From an uncultured Eubacteriales bacterium (GTDB taxonomy: Bacteria; Bacillota; Clostridia; Christensenellales; Aristaeellaceae), in assembly GCA_902790345.1 (NCBI GenBank), contig CADARO010000019.1:1-34918 (forward strand): DNA of 34,918 bases, read 5' to 3'. Positions 1 to 7,712 of this stretch are shown here, piece by piece; the first letter of the stretch is position 1, and each line of letters starts with the position of its first letter. A model generated the notes under the pieces. That model saw nothing but the letters and a program-made list of their open reading frames with translations, had not been told where the DNA came from and ran no database searches. A program made the translations under genes and the position numbers.

Positions 1-107
1 CGGTTGCCCGTGTCGTTTTGAACGATCAGCACCGGCCGCAGCCCGCCCTGCTCCGAGCCGATCACCGGGTCCAGATCGGCCAGATAGAGTTCTCCCCTCG
101 CAACCAT
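1..107 (-). CDS. MazF/PemK-family endoribonuclease toxin (NdoA-like), N-terminal fragment
   Basis: The first 35 codons are visible and the rest lies beyond the window edge. The peptide begins [14 protein letters not shown] and continues with GSEQGG and RPVLIVQND, the beginning of MazF/NdoA (EndoA) toxins, which cut mRNA at short sequence motifs. The ATG at 107 is the only possible start because an in-frame stop lies just upstream, and a GGAG-type ribosome binding site precedes it. Such toxins usually follow a small antitoxin gene. Here the 144 nt upstream hold no recognisable antitoxin, so any partner must lie elsewhere. The family call rests on a short but characteristic N-terminus. Confidence 0.8.
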   Translation of the reverse strand, partial: MVARGELYLADLDPVIGSEQGGLRPVLIVQNDTGN

Positions 108-184
108 GATTCACCACGCTCCGCATTGGGTTTCCGATTCATGCTATGCGGGGGCGGCGCGGCGGGTTCCCGGTGAGAAAGCGA

Positions 185-213
185 TTGAACGCGGCGCGCT
201 TTTTTGCTATAAT
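185..213 (+). promoter_or_regulatory. Sigma-A promoter of the glycoside hydrolase gene
   Basis: A TTGAAC -35 (185-190) and a perfect TATAAT -10 (208-213) are separated by 17 nt. They lie about 40 nt upstream of the ATG at 252, whose ribosome binding site is AAAGGA (236-241). Confidence 0.8.
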
Positions 214-251
214 GGACTCAGCGATCCTCAGGATGAAAGGATGAGAGACAT

Positions 252-3179
252 ATGGATATTCGGGAACTGCTCAAGCGGAATCTGACAGAATACGAATCCA
301 TTCCCTTCTGGAGCTGGAATGACGAGCTGCAGCCGGAGGAGCTGCGCCGTCAGATCCGGCTGATGAAGCAGGCGGGCATCGGCGGGTTCTTCATGCACGC
401 CCGGGGCGGCCTGACCACCCCCTATCTGGGCGAGGATTGGATGAAGGCCACCGCCGCCTGCATCGACGAGGCCGAAAAGCAGGGCATGGACGCCTGGTGC
501 TATGACGAAAACGGCTGGCCCAGCGGCTTCGCCGGCATGAAGCTGCTGGAGGACGAGGCCAACTGGGAGCACTTCATCACCTGCGAGACGAAGGACGCCT
601 TCGACGAAAGCGCTCTGGCGGTGTACGTGGTGGAGGAGGGGCACATCCGCCGGGTGCGGGGCGAGCAGCCCGGCGCGGCGGCGTATGTCACCGTCTACGA
701 GAAGAAGAACTCCTCCGTGGTGGACATACTAAACCCGGACATCGTGAGAAAATTCATCGACGAGACCCATGAGAAGTACTACGCCCGCTTTGGCGAGGCC
801 TTCGGCAAGCCCATGCTGGGCTTCTTCACCGACGAGCCCCAGTTTTTCCGCTGGGACACCGCCTACACGCCGGTGGCGCTGGCGGCCTACCGCGCCCAGT
901 ACGGCGAAGACCTGCTGGATCAGCTGGGCGCCCTGTTCGTGGACTGCGCCGAGAGCGACCGCCTGCGCTTCCGCTACTGGAAGCTGATGAACAGGCTCTA
1001 CACAGAGAATTTCGCCAAGCAGATCTACGACTGGTGCGACGCGCACAACTGCCAGCTCACCGGCCACACCATCGAGGAGCGAAACCTGTTTGGCCAGATG
1101 ATGTGCACGGCGGGGGTCATGCCCTTCTATGAGTACGAGCACAAACCGGGCATGGACTGGCTGGGCCGGGCCATCTACACCGAGGCCGCGCCGAGGCAGG
1201 TTTCCAGCGTGGCGCAGCAGCTGGGCAAAAAGCACGTGCTCACCGAGACCTTCGCCTGCGCCGGCTGGGACGTGACGCCCATCGAGCTGAAGCGCATCGC
1301 CGAATGGCAGTACGTGAACGGCGTGAATCAGATGTGCCAGCACCTGTATCCTTATTCCATCCGGGGCCAGCGCAAGCGGGACTATCCGGCCTTCTACTCC
1401 GAGCACAACACCTGGACCAAGCCGGAGGAATTCAAACACTTCAACGACTACTTCACCGCCCTGGGCTACATGCTGGCCGAGAGCCGGGAGGAAGCGCCCG
1501 TGGCGGTGATCCACCCGATCCATTCGGCCTACTTCACCTTCAAGCGAAACGATCCCCATTCCTGCGACGGGCTGAACGCCCGCTTCGAGGCGCTCATCGA
1601 GGCGCTGGGCCGGGCGAACATCGGCCATCACTACATCGACGAGACGCTGCTGGCGGAGCACGGCCGGGTGGAGGGCCATCGGCTGATCCTGGGCCAGTGC
1701 GCCTACAGCGCCGTGGTGCTCCCCGAGATGGACGGCCTGGACGGCGCCACCGCCGCGCTGCTGAAGGAATACATGAAAAACGGCGGCCGGCTGTATCTGC
1801 AGGGCAAGGCGCCCCATCTGGTGGACGGCGAGGAAGCCGACCTCAGCTTCCTCAAGGGCAACACCGCCTTCGATGAGCTGGCCAGCCCCCTCTACGCCAT
1901 CTCCGCCCCGGGCACCGAGGTGCGCTCCACCTTCCGCCACGCGGATTTCGGCGATTTCCTCTACGCCGTGAACCTGTCCGACGAGGCCACCTTCGCCGTG
2001 ACATACCGCTTCGCTGCCCAGGGCGCGAAGCTGTTCGACCTGGAGACGCGCCAGTTCCGGCCGCTGTGCTTTGAGAGGACGGCGGAGGGCATTTGCGTGC
2101 CCTTCACCTTCGCGCCGGGTCAGTCCGTGGTGATCATGCTGGACGACCAGGCGGAGAGCGCCGCGCCCGAGGCGCCCGTGGCGGCCTGGCGAAGCCTGCC
2201 CCTTGAGGCGGAGATCGCCGCACGGGACGAAAACACCCTCACCCTGGACACCGCCGCGCTGTCCTTCGACGGCCGGACCTGGACGGAGCCGCTGCCCATC
2301 ATGGCGGTGAGCGACCGGCTGCTGCGGGGCAAGAAAGACCGGGCCGTGTGGCTGAAATACGCCTTCACCGTTTCGGAGAAGCCCGCCGCCCTGCGGCTGG
2401 AGAGCGAAAGGATGGGCGCGCGGCGGGTGCTGCTCAACGGCGAGGCGCTCCGGCTGACGGACAGGGGCTCCTTCGACCCGGCCTTCGTGAGCGCGGACAT
2501 CCTGCCGCTGATCCGGGTGGGCGAGAACGAGCTTGTGTACGAGATCGACTACCATCAGAGCGAGGAGGTCTACCGGGTGTTCAACGGGGTGTACTACGAG
2601 CACTCCGACGGCACCGAGAGCCTCATCAACTGCCTGAGCTACCTCACGGACATCGAGGCCGTGTATCTGCGGGGCGATTTCAGCGTGAAGACCGGCGGCT
2701 TCGAGCCCGGCGAGCGCAACACGCTTCTCGCGGAGGGCGGCTTCGCCATCGGCAAGCCGGCGCGTCAGGCGGCGGCCAACGAACTGGCGGAGGCGGGCTA
2801 TCCCTTCTTCGGCGGGCAGATGACCCTGCGCTTCCGCTTCGACGGCGCGGGCACCGAGAGGCACCTGCGGCTGAACGGCCGCTTCACCCTGGCGAAGGTG
2901 AGCCTGAACGGCGGCCCCCGGCAGACGCTCATGTTCGGCCACACGGCGAACGTCGAAGGCCAGGTAAAGCAGGGCGAAAACACGCTGGAGGTGACGCTGT
3001 ATTCCAGCTACCGCAACGTGTTCGGCCCCTTCCACTGGGCGGCGTCTCCCGAGCCCCTGAGCGTGTCGCCGGACCTGTTCTCCGGCTATGGCACATGGCG
3101 TGAGGACGGCACCAGCGACCGCTATGCCCCCCGCTACGCCTTCACCCGCTTTGGCCTGGACGGCGTGGCAATCGGCTGA
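252..3179 (+). CDS. GH106-like glycoside hydrolase (putative alpha-L-rhamnosidase-type)
   Basis: A 975-residue protein with no signal peptide, so probably cytoplasmic and acting on imported oligosaccharides. The N-terminal half looks like a TIM barrel: FFMHARGG near residue 46, YDENGWPSG near 84 and FFTDEP near 191, the last rich in acidic residues that could be catalytic. The C-terminal third resembles beta-sandwich or carbohydrate-binding modules found in large GH2/GH106-type enzymes. The pattern WSWND..L.PEEL..QI..M..AGIGGFFMH is typical of proteins annotated as GH106-like or simply glycosyl hydrolase. The substrate cannot be read from sequence; rhamnosides or uronic-acid glycans are guesses. 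It has its own promoter and is followed after 61 nt by a flavodoxin-fold gene on the same strand without a convincing terminator. Confidence 0.7.
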   Translation: MDIRELLKRNLTEYESIPFWSWNDELQPEELRRQIRLMKQAGIGGFFMHARGGLTTPYLGEDWMKATAACIDEAEKQGMDAWCYDENGWPSGFAGMKLLEDEANWEHFITCETKDAFDESALAVYVVEEGHIRRVRGEQPGAAAYVTVYEKKNSSVVDILNPDIVRKFIDETHEKYYARFGEAFGKPMLGFFTDEPQFFRWDTAYTPVALAAYRAQYGEDLLDQLGALFVDCAESDRLRFRYWKLMNRLYTENFAKQIYDWCDAHNCQLTGHTIEERNLFGQMMCTAGVMPFYEYEHKPGMDWLGRAIYTEAAPRQVSSVAQQLGKKHVLTETFACAGWDVTPIELKRIAEWQYVNGVNQMCQHLYPYSIRGQRKRDYPAFYSEHNTWTKPEEFKHFNDYFTALGYMLAESREEAPVAVIHPIHSAYFTFKRNDPHSCDGLNARFEALIEALGRANIGHHYIDETLLAEHGRVEGHRLILGQCAYSAVVLPEMDGLDGATAALLKEYMKNGGRLYLQGKAPHLVDGEEADLSFLKGNTAFDELASPLYAISAPGTEVRSTFRHADFGDFLYAVNLSDEATFAVTYRFAAQGAKLFDLETRQFRPLCFERTAEGICVPFTFAPGQSVVIMLDDQAESAAPEAPVAAWRSLPLEAEIAARDENTLTLDTAALSFDGRTWTEPLPIMAVSDRLLRGKKDRAVWLKYAFTVSEKPAALRLESERMGARRVLLNGEALRLTDRGSFDPAFVSADILPLIRVGENELVYEIDYHQSEEVYRVFNGVYYEHSDGTESLINCLSYLTDIEAVYLRGDFSVKTGGFEPGERNTLLAEGGFAIGKPARQAAANELAEAGYPFFGGQMTLRFRFDGAGTERHLRLNGRFTLAKVSLNGGPRQTLMFGHTANVEGQVKQGENTLEVTLYSSYRNVFGPFHWAASPEPLSVSPDLFSGYGTWREDGTSDRYAPRYAFTRFGLDGVAIG

Positions 3180-3240
3180 GCGGGCATGAGGCCCCGCTTC
3201 GCGCCATAGATATGATTGAAACGACGGGAGGTTGAAAGAG

Positions 3241-3864
3241 ATGAAGGTATTGCTGATCAACGGCAGCCCCCATGAAAACGGCTGCACTATGACCGCGCTG
3301 AGGGAAGTGGCCCGGGTGCTGGAGGCGGAGGGCGTGGCGACCGAGTTCATCCAGCTGGGCAAGGCCCCCATCCGGGACTGCGTGGCCTGCGGCGGATGCC
3401 GAAAGCTGGGCCGCTGCGTGTTTAACGACGACCCGGTGAACGAGGCCATCGAGAAGGCGAAGGAGGCCGACGGTTTCATCTTCGGCTCGCCGGTGTACTA
3501 CGCCCACCCCAGCGGCCGGGTGCTGTCCTTCCTGGATCGGGCGTTCTACGCCAATTCGGCGGCATTTCGCCAGAAGCCCGGCGCAGCGGTGGTCTCCGCC
3601 CGGCGAGGCGGCACCACGGCGTCGCTGGACGTGCTGAACAAGTACTTCGGCATTTCCCACATGCCCACCGTGGGCTCCACCTACTGGAATATGGTGCACG
3701 GCAACACGCCGGAGGAGGTCATGAAGGACGAGGAGGGCATGCAGGTCATGCGCAACCTGGGCCGCAACATGGCCTGGCTGCTCAAGTGCATCGAGCTGGG
3801 CAAGGCCAACGGCGCGCCCGCCCCGGCGATGGAGCGGGAGCACTGGACAAACTTCATCCGATAA
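3241..3864 (+). CDS. Flavodoxin-family NAD(P)H-dependent FMN reductase
   Basis: A 207-residue flavodoxin-fold protein. The N-terminal LLINGSPHENGCT is the FMN-phosphate-binding loop, and GSPVYYAHPSG near residue 83 is the second flavin-binding loop. A CVACGGCRKLGRC motif near residue 44 has closely spaced cysteines, as in the iron-sulfur flavoprotein/NADPH-FMN-reductase branch common in anaerobes; whether it binds a cluster is unknown. The start is ATG 3241, 9 nt behind GGGAGG (3226-3231); an in-frame TTG at 3232 would sit directly on the ribosome binding site. It probably shares a transcript with the upstream glycosidase. A hairpin terminator follows. The physiological substrate is unknown. 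Confidence 0.85.
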   Translation: MKVLLINGSPHENGCTMTALREVARVLEAEGVATEFIQLGKAPIRDCVACGGCRKLGRCVFNDDPVNEAIEKAKEADGFIFGSPVYYAHPSGRVLSFLDRAFYANSAAFRQKPGAAVVSARRGGTTASLDVLNKYFGISHMPTVGSTYWNMVHGNTPEEVMKDEEGMQVMRNLGRNMAWLLKCIELGKANGAPAPAMEREHWTNFIR

Positions 3865-3882
3865 TTGAAAACGCCATGATGA

Positions 3883-3915
3883 AACGACCCGCCTGGCTTG
3901 TCCGGGCGGGTCGTT
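3883..3915 (+). terminator. Hairpin terminator after the flavodoxin gene
   Basis: A perfect 11-bp stem (AACGACCCGCC pairing with GGCGGGTCGTT) with an 11-nt loop starts 19 nt after the stop codon. The left arm is A-rich at its base and the right arm ends in TT, but there is no long T run, so termination may be incomplete. Confidence 0.65.
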
Positions 3916-3917
3916 CT

Positions 3918-3948
3918 GACATGTTCGCGCGCTTTCCGCGCATAGGCT
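3918..3948 (+). promoter_or_regulatory. Candidate sigma-E-type promoter of the ylbJ-like gene
   Basis: GACATGTT (3918-3925) and CATAGGCT (3941-3948) are 15 nt apart and each match 6 of 8 positions of the sigma-E consensus as I recall it. B. subtilis ylbJ is, as I recall, expressed from sigma-E in the mother cell. The leader would be very short, because the ribosome binding site begins about 6 nt after the -10. Weak evidence. Confidence 0.35.
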
Positions 3949-3968
3949 TCTCCGGGAGGAGGATGCCC

Positions 3969-4973
3969 ATGAAGAAGATGAAGCCCCTGGCCGCGCTGGC
4001 GCTTTTGGCACTGGTGTGTCTGGATCCCGCGGATTCCGCCGACGCCGCCCGGGAGGCGCTGGCCCAGTGGGCCGGGCAGGTGGCGCCGTCGCTGCTGCCC
4101 TTCCTGATCGCCCTGCCTGCCCTCACCTGTGAGGAGGCCCGCCTGGCCTTCGGCAAGGCGGCGGGAGGCTTCATGCGGCTGACGCGCTGCCCGGAATCCC
4201 TGGCCCCGGCCTGGTTCACGGGCCTGCTCAGCGGCAGTCCGGCGGGCGCGGCGGCCCTGGCTGCCTGCGCGGGGGAGGCAGGCGGCGGGGCGCTGCTGCG
4301 CTGCGCGGTGATGGCCTCCGGGGCCAGCCCGGCGTTTCTGCTGGGGGCGGTGGGCGCGGGCATGTTGAAAAGCCCCCGGGCCGGGTGGCTGCTGGTGGGG
4401 GCTCAGGCGCTGGCGTCCCTGTGCATGGGGCTGCTCATGCGCGCCCTGCCGGAGGAGCCCCGTTCCGCCGCGCCTCTGCCGCCGCCGAAGCCCCAGGACG
4501 GCGCGGTGGCGGGGGCCATGCGGGCGCTGATGATGATCGGCGGCTACATGGCGCTGTTCGCCGTGATCGCCGCGCGGCTGGGGGCGGTGCTGGGGGATCA
4601 GTGGGAAGGGCCGCTTCGCATGGCGCTGGAGCTGGGCGGCGGCTGTCGGGCGGCGGCGAACATGCCTCTTGACGGGCCGGAGAAGCTGGCGCTCACGGCG
4701 GCGGTGGCTTCCCTGGGCGGCGCGTCGGTGTGCGCCCAGAGCCTGGCGTTTTTGCGGCCCCTGGGGGTGAGCGCGGGGAAATACGTGTTCTGGAAGCTGG
4801 TTCAGGCCGGGATGTGCGCGCTGTTCGCCCTGCTGATGGCGGCGTATCTGCCGGAATTCGCGCCCGCCGCCGCGCCGGCCGACCTGCCGGCGGCGGTGTT
4901 GTGCGCGGCGCTCATGGCGCTGGGGCTGGGCGTGGCTTTGCGGCGCAGGCTCAGCGCTTGGCGTGGGGCTTGA
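3969..4973 (+). CDS. YlbJ-like sporulation integral membrane protein
   Basis: A 334-residue polytopic membrane protein. Near the N-terminus are the APSLLPFLIALPAL segment and then SGSPAGA, which match the VLPSLLPFF and SGYPIGA elements of YlbJ, a nucleoside-recognition/Gate-domain membrane protein needed for sporulation. A second hydrophobic block follows after a proline-rich linker near residues 160-175. The start is ATG 3969, 6 nt after GGGAGGAGG; an in-frame ATG at 3963 would abut that site. The protein is shorter than B. subtilis YlbJ (about 400 residues). It is convergent with spoVAE and their 3' ends overlap by 23 nt, so two sporulation transcription units meet tail to tail. Other Gate-domain proteins (SpmA-like) are the main alternative. 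Confidence 0.7.
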   Translation: MKKMKPLAALALLALVCLDPADSADAAREALAQWAGQVAPSLLPFLIALPALTCEEARLAFGKAAGGFMRLTRCPESLAPAWFTGLLSGSPAGAAALAACAGEAGGGALLRCAVMASGASPAFLLGAVGAGMLKSPRAGWLLVGAQALASLCMGLLMRALPEEPRSAAPLPPPKPQDGAVAGAMRALMMIGGYMALFAVIAARLGAVLGDQWEGPLRMALELGGGCRAAANMPLDGPEKLALTAAVASLGGASVCAQSLAFLRPLGVSAGKYVFWKLVQAGMCALFALLMAAYLPEFAPAAAPADLPAAVLCAALMALGLGVALRRRLSAWRGA

Positions 4974-5319
4974 ACAGCAGCGCCGCCAGCAGGCCGAACA
5001 CCACCGCCGAGGCGATGCCCGCCGCCGTGCGCACCAGGCCGCCGGTGACCGCGCCCAGCAGCCCGCTGGAGCGCGCGCCCTGCATGGCGCCCATGGCCAG
5101 GGAATAGCCGAAGCCCAGCAGGGGCACCGTGGCCCCCGCGCCGGCGAAATCCACCAGGGGCTTATACAGGCCCAGGGCGGTGAGCGCCACACCGGACACC
5201 ACGAACAGCACCAGGATGCGGGCGCTGGTGAGCTGGGTGTGCATCAGCAGCGCCTGGCCCACGCAGCAGATCAGCCCGCCCACCACGAAGGCCTTCAGAA
5301 ATGTCAGAAAAAGCGCCAT
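4951..5319 (-). CDS. spoVAE: Stage V sporulation protein AE (SpoVAE)
   Basis: A 122-residue membrane protein with the SpoVAC/SpoVAE fold: FVVGGLICCVGQ at the N-terminus and then DFAGAGATVPLLGFG in the middle, the same pattern as in its paralogue SpoVAC (RYAGAGSIVPITGFA). SpoVA proteins move calcium-dipicolinate into the developing spore and release it at germination; they sit in the inner spore membrane. The ATG at 5319 lies immediately after the TAA of spoVAD, so the genes are translationally coupled. It is the last gene of a three-gene spoVACDE unit, the minimal set found in many Clostridia. Its 3' end overlaps the convergent ylbJ-like gene. Confidence 0.92.
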   Translation of the reverse strand: MALFLTFLKAFVVGGLICCVGQALLMHTQLTSARILVLFVVSGVALTALGLYKPLVDFAGAGATVPLLGFGYSLAMGAMQGARSSGLLGAVTGGLVRTAAGIASAVVFGLLAALLFKPHAKR

Positions 5320-6327
5320 TTATCCATCCGCCTCCAGTGCAGCGGCATACGCGATGCCGGGAATACTCTGGCCCTGCTGGCTGCTGGTGGGGCTGAGCAG
5401 CGCGCCGGAGGCCACCAGCAGCACCCGCTCCCACGCGCCTTCCTCGATTTTCCTGAGCACATAGCCGCAGGAGACGGAGGCCACGCAGCCGCAGCCGCTG
5501 CCGCCGGCATGGGGGTCCTGCTCCTGAGAGAACAGGCTGGCGCCGCAGTCGGCCAGCTTCTCGTCCGCCACGGCCACGCCCCGCTCCCTGAGCAACTCCC
5601 TCAGAAGATTGCGGCCAATCCAGCCCAGATCGCCGGTGATGACCCGGTCGTAGTCGCGGAAATCCCGGCCGGTGTCCTCAAAGTGGGCCAGGATGGTGTC
5701 CGCCACGGCCGGGGCCATGGCCGCGCCCATGTGGTTGGCGTCGGTCACCTCGTAGTCGATCACCCGGCCCAGGGTGCCGTGGGTGAGGCGGGCGGCGGCG
5801 GGGGCTTTGGCCGTGTCCATCAGCGCCGCGCCGGCGGCAGTGGCGGTCCACTGGGCGGAGGGCGGCCGCTGGGTGCCCAGCTCCAGGGGGGAGCGGAACT
5901 GGCGCTCGGCGGTGCAGAAGTGGCTGGAAGCGGCGCACACGGCGTTGTTGCGGTAGCCGCCGTCGATCATGACGCCGCAGAGGATCATGGCCTCCACGAA
6001 GGTGGAGCACGCGCCGTAGAGCCCCATGAAGGGCCGGCCCAGGGCCCTTGCCATGAAGCAGGAGGGCATGAGCTGGTTCAGGAGATCCCCCGAGGCCAGG
6101 AGCTCCAGCTGGTCCGGCATGAGGCCGCCCCGCTCCAGGCAGAGGGAGACCGTCTGCCGGAGCATTTCGCTCTCGGCCAGCTCCCAGGTGGCCTGGCCTA
6201 GGAGGTCGTCCTTCAGCACCCGGTCGAAGCACCAGCCCAGGGGGCCCTTGCCTTCCTTGGGGCCCACGCAGCTGGCCCGGGCCCGCAGAGCCAGCCGGTG
6301 ATTGAACGCGATGGTCTGCTTCATCAT
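5320..6327 (-). CDS. spoVAD: Stage V sporulation protein AD (SpoVAD)
   Basis: A 335-residue soluble protein with the thiolase/ketosynthase-like fold of SpoVAD, which binds dipicolinic acid at the spore inner membrane. Family landmarks are GDLLNQ, YGACSTFVEAM around a thiolase-like cysteine, VTDANHMGAAMAPA and GSGCGCVA near the C-terminus. The ATG at 6327 overlaps the TGA of spoVAC as ATGA and follows a GGGGAGG ribosome binding site; a longer in-frame start at 6348 lies inside spoVAC without such a site. Length and motifs are normal for the family. Confidence 0.95.
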   Translation of the reverse strand: MMKQTIAFNHRLALRARASCVGPKEGKGPLGWCFDRVLKDDLLGQATWELAESEMLRQTVSLCLERGGLMPDQLELLASGDLLNQLMPSCFMARALGRPFMGLYGACSTFVEAMILCGVMIDGGYRNNAVCAASSHFCTAERQFRSPLELGTQRPPSAQWTATAAGAALMDTAKAPAAARLTHGTLGRVIDYEVTDANHMGAAMAPAVADTILAHFEDTGRDFRDYDRVITGDLGWIGRNLLRELLRERGVAVADEKLADCGASLFSQEQDPHAGGSGCGCVASVSCGYVLRKIEEGAWERVLLVASGALLSPTSSQQGQSIPGIAYAAALEADG

Positions 6328-6788
6328 GACAACCTCCCCATCAGCCAATAGATGACGCCCGCCGCGATGGAGGCGGACAGGCCATAGACCAGCACAGGAC
6401 CGGCCACGGTGAACAGCTTCGCACCCACGCCCAGCACCAGGCCCTCCCGGCGGAACTCGATGGCGGGGGAGGCCATGGAATTGGCGAAGCCGGTGATGGG
6501 CACGATGGAGCCCGCCCCGGCGTAGCGGCCGATGTCGTCGTAGACGCCCAGGCCGGTGAGCAGCACGCCCAGGAAGATGAGCGCGATGGATGTGAACATG
6601 GCGTCGCTGCCCTCCGGCAGGCCCAGGATCTTCTCGCCGAACAGGCTGAGGAGCTGGCCGACGGCGCAGATGAGCCCGCCCACCCAGAAGGCGCGGGCGT
6701 AGCCCTGCAGATAATTGCTGCCTGGCGTCATCGCCTTGACCATGCGGTTGTAGCGGCGATGGGTCGGGTCTTTCAATGTCTTGCTCAT
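6324..6788 (-). CDS. spoVAC: Stage V sporulation protein AC (SpoVAC)
   Basis: A 154-residue membrane protein, first gene of the spoVACDE unit. FWVGGLICAVGQ and RYAGAGSIVPITGFANSMASPA are the SpoVAC hallmarks; several hydrophobic segments are present. In B. subtilis SpoVAC has been linked to a mechanosensitive channel role in dipicolinate movement. The start is ATG 6788, which follows AGGAGAGG with good spacing; the in-frame ATG at 6854 would overlap the promoter. A sigma-G-type promoter lies about 40 nt upstream, which fits forespore expression. SpoVAA, SpoVAB and SpoVAF are not present next to it. Confidence 0.95.
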   Translation of the reverse strand: MSKTLKDPTHRRYNRMVKAMTPGSNYLQGYARAFWVGGLICAVGQLLSLFGEKILGLPEGSDAMFTSIALIFLGVLLTGLGVYDDIGRYAGAGSIVPITGFANSMASPAIEFRREGLVLGVGAKLFTVAGPVLVYGLSASIAAGVIYWLMGRLS

Positions 6789-6826
6789 GCTTGTCCTCTC
6801 CTTTTGCCGCGCGGGGCGGCGTTGGA

Positions 6827-6856
6827 TAGTATGAGCGGTTTTCGGCGGCGTCATTC
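6827..6856 (-). promoter_or_regulatory. Sigma-G (forespore) promoter of spoVACDE
   Basis: On the minus strand GAATG (6852-6856) matches the sigma-G -35 (gHATR) and CATACTA (6827-6833) matches the -10 (CATnHTA), with an 18-nt spacer. B. subtilis spoVA is sigma-G dependent, so element and gene agree. It lies back to back with the radC-like gene's sigma-A promoter. Confidence 0.75.
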
Positions 6857-6857
6857 G

Positions 6858-6886
6858 TTGACAGATTCTGTCTGTTATGTTATCAT
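6858..6886 (+). promoter_or_regulatory. Sigma-A promoter of the radC-like gene
   Basis: A perfect TTGACA (6858-6863) and TATCAT (6881-6886) are separated by 17 nt and followed 39 nt later by the ATG at 6926. One nucleotide separates its -35 from the -35 of the divergent sigma-G promoter. Confidence 0.75.
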
Positions 6887-6925
6887 GTGTAATGTTAAAG
6901 AAAGCTAATCTGGAGTTGATGGTCT

Positions 6926-7639
6926 ATGTGTCCGCCCGATGCCAACATGCACGCCGGTCATCGTCAGCGCGTGCGGGAGAAGATATTCACAACGGGTATT
7001 GAGGGCATGGCGGATCACGAGGTGATCGAGTTTCTGCTGTTTTACGCCATCCCGAAGCGGGATGTGAATCCGCTGGCCCATCGGCTGCTGGATAGGTTCG
7101 GGAGTCTTGCCGGGGTGCTGAGCGCGCCGGCGGAGGAGATTCAGGCGGTGGACGGGGCGGGAGCAGGCGTGGAGCGGGTCTTGAGGGCCTTTGGCGAGGT
7201 GGTGAGCGCCTGTCTGGCGGCGGAGGATCAGCAGCCGGTGCGGGTGCTTTCTCCGGAGGACGCGCTGCGGGTGGCTCAGGCGCGCTTCGTTCATCCCACG
7301 CGGCAGGAGCTGGCGGCGCTGTGCGTGGCGGAGGACGGCGTATTGCTGAACTGCGTCGTGCGGGATTGGGACAGCATGCTGGCCCCGGAGGGGGCGCGGT
7401 GGCTGCTGGGGGCGGCCATGGACAATCACGCGCGGCATCTGACGCTGATCTGGAAGCGGCAGGGGCGGGTACGGCGGCTGGCGCGGATGGAATTGGAGGC
7501 GCTGAATCAACTGCTTTCGCTTCTGAGCGCGGCGGAGATCGAGCTGGACGACATGATTCTGCTGTATCGCGACGGGCAGATTGGCCTGCGGGAGGCGGGT
7601 GTGCTGAGCAGCGAGGCGGCGCGGCTGGCGGAGGAATGA
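6926..7639 (+). CDS. RadC/UPF0758-like protein lacking the JAMM zinc motif
   Basis: A 237-residue protein. Residues 9-80 match the RadC N-terminal domain: HAGHRQRVREK, DHEVIEFLLFYAIP, DVNPLAHRLLDRFGSLAGVL and a helix-hairpin-helix-like VDGAGAG. The C-terminal part (about 105-237) keeps the size and predicted fold of the MPN/JAB domain. The zinc-binding HNHPSG followed by a distant Asp is missing; the aligned stretch reads LIWKRQG (174-180). It should therefore not be a JAMM metalloprotease and may keep only a structural or DNA-binding role. The start ATG 6926 follows TGGAG. The kdgK gene follows with its own promoter. Confidence 0.75.
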   Translation: MCPPDANMHAGHRQRVREKIFTTGIEGMADHEVIEFLLFYAIPKRDVNPLAHRLLDRFGSLAGVLSAPAEEIQAVDGAGAGVERVLRAFGEVVSACLAAEDQQPVRVLSPEDALRVAQARFVHPTRQELAALCVAEDGVLLNCVVRDWDSMLAPEGARWLLGAAMDNHARHLTLIWKRQGRVRRLARMELEALNQLLSLLSAAEIELDDMILLYRDGQIGLREAGVLSSEAARLAEE

Positions 7640-7647
7640 GGAAAGTC

Positions 7648-7676
7648 TTGACCTTTTTGCCCGCAGGGGGTAAACT
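7648..7676 (+). promoter_or_regulatory. Sigma-A promoter of kdgK
   Basis: TTGACC (7648-7653), a 17-nt spacer and TAAACT (7671-7676) lie in the gap between the radC-like gene and kdgK. The ribosome binding site AAAGGA (7697-7702) is 10 nt before the ATG at 7713. Confidence 0.6.
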
Positions 7677-7712
7677 ATACTTATCACATGGAACAGAAAG
7701 GAATGATTTCCA

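Noticed and set aside
108..251. tRNA or riboswitch in the first intergenic gap
   Set aside because: No cloverleaf or conserved riboswitch core could be found; only the glycosidase promoter is supported. The same holds for the other gaps: I saw no tRNA, rRNA or known riboswitch in the window.
729..3479. 916-codon minus-strand open frame across the glycosidase gene
   Set aside because: It is the antisense shadow of a high-GC gene: composition rich in Ala/Gly/Arg/His, no recognisable domain and no ribosome binding site.
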